A stretch of DNA of 38,174 bases, taken from assembly GCA_031260245.1 (NCBI GenBank), contig JAIRKH010000089.1, forward strand, positions 1 to 38,174. The letters are read 5' to 3'. A program made the position numbers and the translations under genes. A model generated the notes under the pieces. The model was not told the DNA's origin. It ran no database searches and saw nothing but the letters and a program-made list of their open reading frames with translations. Below are positions 29,965 through 37,827 of this stretch, piece by piece; the first letter of the stretch is position 1; every line of letters starts with the position of its first letter. The DNA comes from Treponema sp. (GTDB lineage: Bacteria > Spirochaetota > Spirochaetia > Treponematales > Breznakiellaceae).

Positions 29965-31280
29965 GGTGGAGAGAGTATTTCCGCGGTCAAATCAAAACCC
30001 GCGCGCGCGGTAATCTTACAGCGGACAAAACTTCCGAGTTTAAGCGCCGCGTCCGCGTGAACCACCACCGCTCCATCCACTTCTGGCGCCTGCGCGAACA
30101 TTCTGCCCAAGTACAACTCCTCGTCAATCGCTTCCTCGACTAAAACGTCAAATTCCCGCCCCACAAACCGTTCTAACCGTCTTTCTGTTATCGCAATCTG
30201 TTTCTCTTCGACAAGGGCTTTTCGGCGCTCCGCCGCGTTTTTATGTACGCGAGGTTTCATGGCGTAAGCGGGCGTGTTCTCTTCCCGCGAATAAGTGAAA
30301 CATCCCGCCCAATCAAGACGCGCCTTTTCTTGAAAATCGAGTAGGGTTTCTACATCCGCGTCCGTTTCTCCCGGAAAACCAAGCAGAAACGTAGAACGGA
30401 TAACCGCAGACGGCAGCGCGTCTCGTATACGGGCAAGCAGAGCCAAATAATCCTCCGCGCATCCCTTACGGTTCATCTTTTGCAAAAGAGATTTCGAGGC
30501 GTGTTGAAAAGGAATATCAAAATAAGGCAAAAACCGCGCGCCGCCGTCTTCTTTGAGGAAATCGAGAATAGGCGGGAAATGGTCGGGATGCAGGTAGAGC
30601 AAACGCGTCCAGAAATCGCCGTTCAGACAGGAAAGAGCTTCCAAAAGCGTGGGCAAAAGTTGCTTGCTGGAAAAATCCATGCCGAATGCGGCGACGTCTT
30701 GCCCCACTAAGCAGAGTTCACGGACGCCTCTATCCAAGAGCGTCTGGCACTCGTCGACAATATCCTCGATTTGGCGGCTTTTAAGCCCGCCGCGGATGAG
30801 GGGAATAGAACAAAAAGAGCAACGATTATTACAACCTTCCGTAATTTTCACGTACGCGGAACCGGGTAAGGAGAGGAGAGGACGGTTCTTGCGGACGTTG
30901 TTATTCGTCGGCGGGGGAACGATCCGCGTCCGCGTACCGCGGCGCGCGGACTCCGCGGCGGATGCGATTTTGGACAGGTCTTTGACGCCGAAGATGACGT
31001 CTGCTTCCGGAAGAGATTCAAACAGGTCTTTTGCGTAACGCTCTGCAAGACAGCCGGCAAGCACGACGCGTTTGCCGTTTTTCTTATGTTCAAGCGTCGC
31101 GTTGATGGACTCCCGCTTCGCCGTTTCAATAAATCCGCACGAGTTGACGACCACAAGGTCCGCCTCTTCAGCAGAGAGTGTGGAGGTCCATCCCGCATCG
31201 TTCAGATAGGACATGAGGGTTTCCGCGTCGACTTGGTTTTTTGCGCACCCAAAGAGGTCTAGGAAGTAGGTTTTGCTCAT
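29961..31280 (-). CDS. rimO: Ribosomal protein S12 methylthiotransferase RimO
   Basis: 439 residues. The N-terminal UPF0004 domain has its cluster cysteines C12 (FGCAKNQVDAE), C48 (VNSCGF) and C77 (GCLAERY). The radical-SAM domain has C150-N-N-R-C154-S-F-C157 in ITEGCNNRCSFCSIPLIRG, then the TRAM domain at the end. It adds a methylthio group to an Asp of S12 at the ribosome decoding site. The CAKNQVD and IRGGLKSR motifs fit RimO rather than the tRNA enzyme MiaB. AGGACTAGG precedes the ATG. It lies 16 bp below the RodZ-like gene and is probably co-transcribed with it. Confidence 0.93.
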   Translation of the reverse strand: MSKTYFLDLFGCAKNQVDAETLMSYLNDAGWTSTLSAEEADLVVVNSCGFIETAKRESINATLEHKKNGKRVVLAGCLAERYAKDLFESLPEADVIFGVKDLSKIASAAESARRGTRTRIVPPPTNNNVRKNRPLLSLPGSAYVKITEGCNNRCSFCSIPLIRGGLKSRQIEDIVDECQTLLDRGVRELCLVGQDVAAFGMDFSSKQLLPTLLEALSCLNGDFWTRLLYLHPDHFPPILDFLKEDGGARFLPYFDIPFQHASKSLLQKMNRKGCAEDYLALLARIRDALPSAVIRSTFLLGFPGETDADVETLLDFQEKARLDWAGCFTYSREENTPAYAMKPRVHKNAAERRKALVEEKQIAITERRLERFVGREFDVLVEEAIDEELYLGRMFAQAPEVDGAVVVHADAALKLGSFVRCKITARAGFDLTAEILSPP

Positions 31281-31296
31281 AACAACCTAGTCCTAA

Positions 31297-32388
31297 TTAC
31301 TCCAACAGCGACAACACGAGGCGATAGCGATTTTCTTCTTCCTTTATCCAGTGGACGTCCGCGACGACGACTTCGCCAGGCGCTCCTAGTTCGAGGGGAA
31401 CCTGTATGCCGCCGCCCACTGCCTGAATCTTTGCGGCCGCGGCGTTTGACGCGCCGATTCGGACGCCGTTCTGCGCATGGATGCTAAACTCTCTGTTTCT
31501 CTCGAAGTACTGCTCATTACGTCCCTGTCTATTGCTCTCCGCCAGAATCTCCCATCGGAACAAACAGTAATCTTGAAAGGTTATCTGAAGCGTAAAGGGA
31601 TACGGGGTCGGTGAAGAAAATATGACGGTTCGCGTTTTATCCACGTTGTCAGCCAGGGTTTCGAGCGGAGCTTGCTCCGAAGACTGACCTTGCGGCGAAT
31701 CGTCGAATTCAAGCAGAAGACGCGCCCCGGTGGACGGTTTGTTCTTCACGAAATCCAACGCCGTGACTTTCATATCGCTGAGACCATCCGCGTCGACGTC
31801 TATCGGCGTTACAACTCCCAAATCGAGCGTTATGATGTCCGCATTGTTGGAAACCGCCTTGAGCATATCCTCCACCGCGACCAGAGTCAGTCGGTACTCC
31901 GCTCCTTTATACGGGACGACAAAGGAATCGTTAACGAACAGGCGTTTTTCTATGGGAAGAGACTCGACTTTCCAATTTTTCGCCTTGGATGCTGGCTTCG
32001 GCGTCGAATTTTCAAATTTCGGCATATTCTTCAAGACAAGGTAAAATCCGCCCCCAATGAGGGCTAATAAGACAAGAACGCCAAAAATCGTGAGCAGAGG
32101 CTTAACCGGAAACTGCAATTGCGGCTTTAGAAGCTCGGTCGGCATGGGCTGTTCCTGTAATTTCATAGCCGAGTAAAGTCCAAGTAGTTTCTCAGTATCA
32201 AGCCCCAAATATTCGCCGTAATTCTTCATGAACCCAAGCGCGTAAACCTCGCCTGGAAAAACCGAGAAATCCTCGGATTCAAGAGCTTTGAGATAACGAG
32301 TCGCCACATTGATTTTAAAACTTACCTCGTCGTAAGTTTCATTTCTACTCTCGCGGGCTGTTTTTAGTTTGTTTCCAAGAGATTCCAA
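31297..32388 (-). CDS. rodZ: RodZ-like membrane HTH protein
   Basis: 363 residues. An N-terminal xenobiotic-response-type helix-turn-helix (residues 3-75: GNKLKTARESRNETYDEVSFKINVATRYLKALESEDF...GFMKNYGEYLGLD) is the RodZ cytoplasmic domain that binds MreB. One membrane helix at 97-119 follows, then a periplasmic part of about 240 residues with a DUF4115-like beta domain at the end (FTLQITFQDYCLFRWEILAESNRQGRNEQYFERNREFSIHAQNGVRIGASNAAAAKI). RodZ links the MreB cytoskeleton to cell-wall synthesis; the dacA and rimO neighbourhood supports a cell-wall link. The middle of the periplasmic part (130-240) is unusual and longer than in E. coli. Start is TTG at 32388 with GAGGAG 6 nt upstream. Confidence 0.82.
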   Translation of the reverse strand: MESLGNKLKTARESRNETYDEVSFKINVATRYLKALESEDFSVFPGEVYALGFMKNYGEYLGLDTEKLLGLYSAMKLQEQPMPTELLKPQLQFPVKPLLTIFGVLVLLALIGGGFYLVLKNMPKFENSTPKPASKAKNWKVESLPIEKRLFVNDSFVVPYKGAEYRLTLVAVEDMLKAVSNNADIITLDLGVVTPIDVDADGLSDMKVTALDFVKNKPSTGARLLLEFDDSPQGQSSEQAPLETLADNVDKTRTVIFSSPTPYPFTLQITFQDYCLFRWEILAESNRQGRNEQYFERNREFSIHAQNGVRIGASNAAAAKIQAVGGGIQVPLELGAPGEVVVADVHWIKEEENRYRLVLSLLE

Positions 32389-32487
32389 TTTACTCTCCTC
32401 TTCTTATGATTAGGGAATGAGAGAAGGCTCGCTTTTAGGAATTTAGACGTTAAACCCTCTTAACAACGCTTCCCGCTTCCCTGTTCT

Positions 32488-33144
32488 CTAATCCGTATCC
32501 CGAAAGAGAAAATTGTTGTATATATTCGCCGAGCCCGGCGAGTCGTAGATGAAACGCAATTCGGGAATACCTATGTTGCTTCTTATATTGGTAAAATCAA
32601 AGCGTATCACGGAACCGCCCAGGGTCGTGCCTTCCATGCGTCTGATGAGCTTCGTGTCTGGATTTACGCTCAAGATGATTTCGCGAAAACTCTCCGCGCC
32701 GGACCTCCGCGACAGCCTCAATTTCACCACGGATTCTCCGGCTCCCTCAAGCGGGACCGGATTTGGACCTGTCACATAAGACGGCACATAGTTGCGCCGC
32801 ATGAGAGCGAGTCCTCCGCCTGTAGCCAAGCCCGCGCCTCCAGACGCCACTTCTTGATTCAGCACCGCGCGGTATTCGGGTAGATACAGCGTGAGGTGGT
32901 CCCCGTTAAACACGATGACTTGTTCCGCGGGCGTCGTAAAATCTATACGCAGAAAGGACGGAACCAGATAGCTCACCGTTCCTGTCATCGCGGATGAACC
33001 TGATTGTATGCTTATCTTCGCCTCATAATCGCGCATACCGCTGTATCGTTCAGATACCATTTCCATATACCGATTCGCGGTAACGATTTCTTGAGCGAAC
33101 GCCAAGACAGGACAGATTAATAAAAACAAACAAATTTTCTTCAT
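32488..33144 (-). CDS. LolA-like outer-membrane lipoprotein carrier
   Basis: 218 residues from the ATG at 33144. Signal peptide MKKICLFLLICPVLAFAQ with cleavage after AFA. The mature part resembles the LolA half-barrel: NRYMEMVSERYSGMRDYEAKISI, GTVSYLVPSFLRIDFTTPAEQVIVFNGDHLTLYLPEYRAVLNQ, then SRRSGAESFREIILSVNPDTKLIRRMEG and VIRFDFTNIRSNIGIPELRFIYDSP. LolA shuttles lipoproteins from inner to outer membrane through the periplasm; here the abundance of lipoprotein genes fits. It lies 99 bp upstream of the rodZ-like gene. No clear ribosome site precedes the ATG. A general outer-membrane lipoprotein-sorting fold is the fallback call. Confidence 0.8.
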   Translation of the reverse strand: MKKICLFLLICPVLAFAQEIVTANRYMEMVSERYSGMRDYEAKISIQSGSSAMTGTVSYLVPSFLRIDFTTPAEQVIVFNGDHLTLYLPEYRAVLNQEVASGGAGLATGGGLALMRRNYVPSYVTGPNPVPLEGAGESVVKLRLSRRSGAESFREIILSVNPDTKLIRRMEGTTLGGSVIRFDFTNIRSNIGIPELRFIYDSPGSANIYNNFLFRDTD

Positions 33145-33208
33145 AAGTATAATGATAATCAAGAATAGTTAAATATTCAAGTAGATAAAACGCAATAAAG
33201 GACGACAC

Positions 33209-33221
33209 GGTGTCTGACACC
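33209..33221. repeat. REP-like palindrome GGTGTCTGACACC
   Basis: A perfect inverted repeat around a central T, identical to the one at 36696 and the complement of that at 23205, here followed by GCGTACGCGCCC. It lies in the gap between the divergent LolA-like and GH5-GH30 genes. Confidence 0.75.
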
Positions 33222-33254
33222 GCGTACGCGCCCTATGATGAAGCCTAAGAAATA

Positions 33255-33284
33255 TTCACTCTTGACAAAGAACGGCGATATAAT
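33255..33284 (+). promoter_or_regulatory. Possible promoter of the GH5-GH30 gene
   Basis: TTCACT (33255-33260), 18-bp spacer, consensus TATAAT (33279-33284). The nearby TTGACA at 33262 is only 11 bp from TATAAT and cannot pair with it. Confidence 0.4.
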
Positions 33285-33331
33285 AAAGTTATATCTAAAC
33301 AGTAGGGAGAAATCCCAAAGGAGTTTTCAAA

Positions 33332-36300
33332 ATGAAAAACAGTCTTTCTTTACGTTTCTTTTTTATCTTTTCTATAACGCTGATAATGACGTCGGCGTTT
33401 ATGTCAGTTGCCGTAGGATGCGCCAATAACGGAGACGACCCGCCGAAACCAAACGACTCGCCCGCTATTGATGCGCCGGAAGCGATGACTTCGCAAAGCG
33501 CCAAAGTATTCCTTGACGCTTTGTTTACTGACGCGGGAAATACCGCGGGGTGGAACATGGGCAATACCTTCGACGCTCACGTCAACGGCGTTTCAGGCGA
33601 AACCAAGTGGGGCAACCCCGCGGTTACACAGGCGCTCGTAGAAGGCGTGAAAAACGCGGGTTTCAAAGTCATCCGCATCCCCATAACGTGGATGGGACAG
33701 TTCGGCGCCGCGCCGAATTACGCGATAAAAGCCGCGTGGCTTGCCAGAATCGCGGAAGTCGTAGGCTGGGCGCGCGAGAAAGACTTGAAGGTTATCATCA
33801 ACATACACCACGACGACAACCTCGAATCAGGATGGCTGAATGTCGAGGACGCGGTATCGAACCCCGCGAAGAAAGCGGAGATAACCGCGCAATTCACCGC
33901 CTTGTGGAAGCAAATAGCCGCGTATTTCAAAAACCACGGCGATTATCTGATTTTCGAGGGCATGAATGAAATACACGACAAGTCCTGGGGATGGACGAAC
34001 CCGGAAAAATACCGCCCCGTCGTAAACGAATGGAACGCCGCTTTCGTGAAAACGGTCAGGGAAACCGGCGGCAACAACGCGTCCCGCTACCTCGTGATAC
34101 CGGGTTTTTGCCAAAACCCCCAACAGATACTCGACGACGGCTTTACCATACCTAACGACGTTCAAAACAACAGCCGCCTGATTGTCAGTTTCCATTACTA
34201 CGAGCCTTACAATTTTACCCTTAAAGCCTCAACACAAGAATGGGAAGACGTGAAAGCGTCGACAGAAGCTACGTTTAACGCGGTCAAAGCGAAATTCGCG
34301 GATGGGCGCGACATACCGGTAATCATCGGCGAATACGGGGCGAGTCAGCAGGATGGCAATTCGGTCATTAGACAGGAATATATGAAGTATATGACGGAAA
34401 CAGCGAACAAGTACGGCTTTATTCCTATCGTCTGGGACAACGGCGTAACAACGCCGGGCGCGGAATCGCACGGCTACCTCAATAGGCAAAACGGCGAGCC
34501 GAATTCTTTCGCAGCTTCGGTCGTAGCGGCTATCATACAGGGAACCATCGAGGGAGCGCAGGACGACCCAGAAGACGAAGAGACTACAGAGGGCGAAGAG
34601 ACTGACGTTAATATGGATGTGAGCGCTTTTTCTGTGGAGAATGGCGTAACAAAGACGACTCTTTTAGCATACGAGGGCAAATCCAACGTTACGAAACTGA
34701 CGCTTTCCGGGACGGATCCCTGGGCCGCGCTCACCTACGCTTTGGAAGCCCATAAGGGAGAAACCATAGAGGTTTCATTCTCCATGAACGTCTGGCTTGA
34801 CAAGTCCGCGAAGGTCAACTGGCAAGTAAATTTCAACGATTATCAGACCATAGCGTTCGCGGACGCGCCCGCGGGTCAATGGGTTTCCGTGAGCGTGGAA
34901 GATGTAGAAGTTTCCGTACCGACAGACGCTGAAAATCCGACGCTCTATCTTTCAAACCATAGTACCTACGGTTTGAACGGCGCGGTCGTTTACATCGCGG
35001 ACTTTTCGTTCTCCATAAAAACGGAAGAAACCGAAACGCCCACTCCTTCGGGTAATCTCTGGCGCAGTACCGCTTATACGGACACGCCGCTCGGAACGCA
35101 ACCGTCATACGCCAACGGGAACGGGACTATGCAGATAGATTACGCCGCGGAACGGCAGACCATAGACGGGTTTGGCGGCTCCGACGCTTGGAAATCAAAC
35201 CCGTCCGGGACTACATTCACGACGCTCGTAACGAAACTCTACTCGAAGACCGACGGCATAGGCTTCTCGATATTGAGGAACCGCGTCCCGTTCAGGGAAC
35301 GGTTAAGCGGGGACCAGTCCGCGAACGGCGAAAGCTACGACGCGAACGACGGCTTTATTGTCCGAAACGCGGATAATACCTATAAGACGACTACCGCCTC
35401 CAATGGGACGAAGACCTTCTCCCTCAACTGGAATAGTTGGGATATTGCCGCGACCAAGGCGCTCATCGCCAAGATAAAATCTCTTGCGGACGGGCCCGAG
35501 GACGGTCTCAAGATAATCAGTACGCCGTGGACCCCGCCTAACAACAGCGTTACGCGGTGGAAGCAGGGCGGCGTGTACAGCGGCTCCGGCGGGAAATTAA
35601 GCTACATCGGCGGAAAAGACAATACGAGCGACGATTATCATAAACCGGATGTAGGCGGTTCGCTCAAGCCGGAGTTTTACAACGACTACGCGGACCTCCT
35701 CGCGGATTATACGCTCGGTTTTCAGACGAACATGGGGCATCCGCTTACCCTGCTTTCTGTGCAGAACGAGCCTGATACGATGACCGACTACGAAAGCTGT
35801 ATCTGGGATGGGACGAGCATCAAGAATTTTGCTATTGTTCTGGGCAACCGTTTCGCGCTGAAGAACGCGCCGACAAGCATAGGTATCGTCGCCGCGGAAC
35901 AAGAGAACTTCAAGGAAGAGTTGGTTGAAGCCGCGCTGTCCGACGCTGACGCCAGAACGGTGATTACCCACGTCGGAGCGCACCAATACGAAGCGCCCTG
36001 GGATTCACAGCGTTACGGCGCGGAGTCCTTTCCAAACGCCGCGGCTCTAGGCAAACGCATCTGGCAGACTGAGATGGGACAGACCACCGCGGGAAACGGC
36101 GTCTTGTCCACTGGGAAGGACATTGAAAACGCCCTGGCCTACGCCCGAATGATTCACCACTGCTTCACCGTTACCTCCGCGAACGCGTGGCTCTACTGGT
36201 GGATGTGGCAGGTTGACAACCCGAATTCAGACGCGCTTGTCTATATTGACAATGAGGTTTTCAGCTACGCGAAACGCTATTACGCGGTCGGCGCCTTCAG

Positions 36301-36598
36301 CAAGTTCATTCGTCCGGGCTACAAGCGCGTAGGTTCAAGCGACTCGCCGTTGACCGACGTCTACGCGAGCGCGTATATGAGCGCGGACAAAAACAAGGCG
36401 GTACTTGTGTTAATCAACCACGGCGATTCCCAAAAGACCGTCTCGTTTGACCAAATCGGCGGGACCGCCGTATGGACGGGCGCGTACCGCGTATCTGCAA
36501 CCGAAGACCTCGCGTCGCTCGCGGTCAACAACGTCGTGAGTGGTACGATGGTAACGCTTCCGTCAATGTCAATCACGACGTTGACGGGCGATTTGTAG
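33332..36598 (+). CDS. Two-enzyme lipoprotein: GH5 endoglucanase, carbohydrate-binding-like module, GH30 xylanase
   Basis: 1088 residues. Signal peptide with lipobox VAVGC (lipidation at Cys30), a short Pro/Asp linker, then three domains. (1) GH5, subfamily 4-like, about 55-405: GWNMGNTFDAH, VIRIPITW, NIHHDD, acid/base E213 in FEGMNEIHD, HYYEPYNF, nucleophile E334 in IIGEYGAS, VWDNG. This predicts endo-beta-1,4-glucanase, xyloglucanase or xylanase action. (2) An acidic linker (408-427), then a beta-sandwich resembling CBM4/9/22 modules (about 428-563). (3) After a Thr/Pro linker (563-576), GH30, about 597-1088: IDGFGGSDAW, acid/base E813 in SVQNEPD, nucleophile E914 in IWQTEMGQT, then the side beta-domain; the family includes glucuronoxylanases. 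AAAGGAG precedes the ATG. The two catalytic modules predict combined attack on cellulose-xylan composites while anchored at the cell surface or in the periplasm. Confidence 0.92.
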   Translation: MKNSLSLRFFFIFSITLIMTSAFMSVAVGCANNGDDPPKPNDSPAIDAPEAMTSQSAKVFLDALFTDAGNTAGWNMGNTFDAHVNGVSGETKWGNPAVTQALVEGVKNAGFKVIRIPITWMGQFGAAPNYAIKAAWLARIAEVVGWAREKDLKVIINIHHDDNLESGWLNVEDAVSNPAKKAEITAQFTALWKQIAAYFKNHGDYLIFEGMNEIHDKSWGWTNPEKYRPVVNEWNAAFVKTVRETGGNNASRYLVIPGFCQNPQQILDDGFTIPNDVQNNSRLIVSFHYYEPYNFTLKASTQEWEDVKASTEATFNAVKAKFADGRDIPVIIGEYGASQQDGNSVIRQEYMKYMTETANKYGFIPIVWDNGVTTPGAESHGYLNRQNGEPNSFAASVVAAIIQGTIEGAQDDPEDEETTEGEETDVNMDVSAFSVENGVTKTTLLAYEGKSNVTKLTLSGTDPWAALTYALEAHKGETIEVSFSMNVWLDKSAKVNWQVNFNDYQTIAFADAPAGQWVSVSVEDVEVSVPTDAENPTLYLSNHSTYGLNGAVVYIADFSFSIKTEETETPTPSGNLWRSTAYTDTPLGTQPSYANGNGTMQIDYAAERQTIDGFGGSDAWKSNPSGTTFTTLVTKLYSKTDGIGFSILRNRVPFRERLSGDQSANGESYDANDGFIVRNADNTYKTTTASNGTKTFSLNWNSWDIAATKALIAKIKSLADGPEDGLKIISTPWTPPNNSVTRWKQGGVYSGSGGKLSYIGGKDNTSDDYHKPDVGGSLKPEFYNDYADLLADYTLGFQTNMGHPLTLLSVQNEPDTMTDYESCIWDGTSIKNFAIVLGNRFALKNAPTSIGIVAAEQENFKEELVEAALSDADARTVITHVGAHQYEAPWDSQRYGAESFPNAAALGKRIWQTEMGQTTAGNGVLSTGKDIENALAYARMIHHCFTVTSANAWLYWWMWQVDNPNSDALVYIDNEVFSYAKRYYAVGAFSKFIRPGYKRVGSSDSPLTDVYASAYMSADKNKAVLVLINHGDSQKTVSFDQIGGTAVWTGAYRVSATEDLASLAVNNVVSGTMVTLPSMSITTLTGDL

Positions 36599-36614
36599 TC
36601 GGCAGGCGGAGTCT

Positions 36615-36632
36615 ACAGGCTTCGCCTGTTTA
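36615..36632 (+). terminator. Weak hairpin after the GH5-GH30 gene
   Basis: ACAGGC TTC GCCTGT stem (36615-36629) followed by only TTAA. A terminator is possible, but the T-run is poor. Confidence 0.35.
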
Positions 36633-36695
36633 ACGACTTCACAAGCGCAAGGGGCGTTGTACGAAAGGAGGCTCCGCGACCCTACGCGATATTAG

Positions 36696-36776
36696 GGTGT
36701 CTGACACCGCGTGCGTTGTGGGGGTAGCAGGGGGGCGGCGAGGGGTTTACCGACCTCTGTTTTGGAAAGCGCGCCC
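36696..36776 (+). repeat. Dispersed repeat copy B, starting with a GGTGTCTGACACC palindrome
   Basis: GGTGTCTGACACC (36696-36708), GGGGGTAGC (36720-36728), GGGGGGCGGCGA, GTTTACCG (36745-36752), GTTTTGGAAAGCGCGCCC (36759-36776). Same block order as copy A at 23093-23217 in opposite orientation. It fills the gap between two convergent genes. Confidence 0.75.
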
Positions 36777-36786
36777 TCTCTCCCGA

Positions 36787-37632
36787 CTATTCAAATGTTT
36801 CTACCGGCGTATCGAGTCTTGCGCTTTTGAGCGCGGCGCGTAAGGAAGCCGCGCGTTTTTCAAGGAACGCAAGGGGCAGAGCTTGGGCAAGCGGGTCTTC
36901 AGGACTGGGACGCGCCTTGCCGTAGAGATGGACGTTTCGGATCGCGCCCGTTCCCGCCAATCCAAGCACGGTTTGTTCCCATGCGGCCGCCTCTCTTTCG
37001 TCTGGGACCGCGTCCCCCACGCTACAGAGCATCGTCTGAACGGTAACCGCGTTTCTAGCGGACCTTGCCGCAAATTCTCGTATTATCGAGGCAAGCGCGG
37101 AGAATCCTACGCTCGGATTCGGACGGTCGATGGTTTTGAACCATTCCTCGGTACCCGCGTCGATTTTCAACCATAGATTGAACCGTTCCTCGCGAGTCTT
37201 TTCAATCAGGAAATCAAACACATCTTGTCTCAACAAGCCTGTTCCATTGGTAATGACGACGACTTGCGCCGACGGCGCGTATTTCCGACGGACCGCAGAG
37301 GCGCGATCAACCGCGACCTTGAAACGCGGCGACAGAGTCGGTTCCCCATTGCCGGAAAAACAGACGTCCTTGAGGTCGGGCGCAATGTTTTCAATCAACG
37401 CGGTCTCCATAAGGTCTACGTCAAAGGAAAAATCCGTTTTGAATGGAAAAACTTCACAATAGGGGCAGTCAAAGGAACAGACCTTTTGCGACGGGAAGAG
37501 GTTGACGCCAAGCGAAAGCCCTTTCGAGCGCCGCGAATAAACTGGATACACGACGAGTCCCTTTTCGCGGCTCCGATGGTCGCGCGCGGGAGAAACGTTC
37601 ATTCGCGTGGAACTCATGGAAAAACAACTCAT
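36787..37632 (-). CDS. Radical-SAM protein (COG0731-like)
   Basis: 281 residues. The cluster motif is C52-S-F-D-C56-P-Y-C59, preceded by VYSRRSKGLSLGVNLFPSQK, a segment typical of the COG0731-type radical-SAM proteins related to wyosine-type tRNA enzymes. SGNGEPTL replaces the GGEP motif, and VVITNGTGL and LWLKIDAGTEEWFKTIDRP follow. The family's substrate in bacteria is not established. GGAGG lies 12 nt before the ATG at 37632, slightly far; ATG 37602 (MNVSPARD) is an alternative. The leader of about 160 nt starts at a promoter overlapping the transposase stop. Confidence 0.85.
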   Translation of the reverse strand: MSCFSMSSTRMNVSPARDHRSREKGLVVYPVYSRRSKGLSLGVNLFPSQKVCSFDCPYCEVFPFKTDFSFDVDLMETALIENIAPDLKDVCFSGNGEPTLSPRFKVAVDRASAVRRKYAPSAQVVVITNGTGLLRQDVFDFLIEKTREERFNLWLKIDAGTEEWFKTIDRPNPSVGFSALASIIREFAARSARNAVTVQTMLCSVGDAVPDEREAAAWEQTVLGLAGTGAIRNVHLYGKARPSPEDPLAQALPLAFLEKRAASLRAALKSARLDTPVETFE

Positions 37633-37799
37633 TGTCTTTTTAATCCTCCGTTTATGGTTAATTTAACTGTTTCCATGTTTTCAAGCCCGTCGTTATCGAC
37701 GACTTTCACCGCGGCGGAAAATCACAGTTCGTTGTCTCCTATTGTTGTCCCCCTCCCCTAGCGGTATCTTTTCTTTCTAAATTTTTATGGGGCATGGGT

Positions 37800-37827
37800 A
37801 TTATAATGCTTTTCATGTATTTGTCAA
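37800..37827 (-). promoter_or_regulatory. Consensus promoter overlapping the transposase stop codon
   Basis: Minus strand TTGACA (37822-37827), 16-bp spacer, TATAAT (37800-37805), both perfect. The TGA within TTGACA is the transposase stop. It probably drives the radical-SAM gene at 36787-37632. Confidence 0.65.

Noticed and set aside
33262-33284. TTGACA followed by TATAAT as the GH5-GH30 promoter
   Set aside because: The spacer is only 11 bp, too short for RNA polymerase; TTCACT at 33255 fits better.
37225-37761. 178-codon plus-strand frame
   Set aside because: Antisense to the radical-SAM gene; composition follows that gene's codons and no family is recognised.
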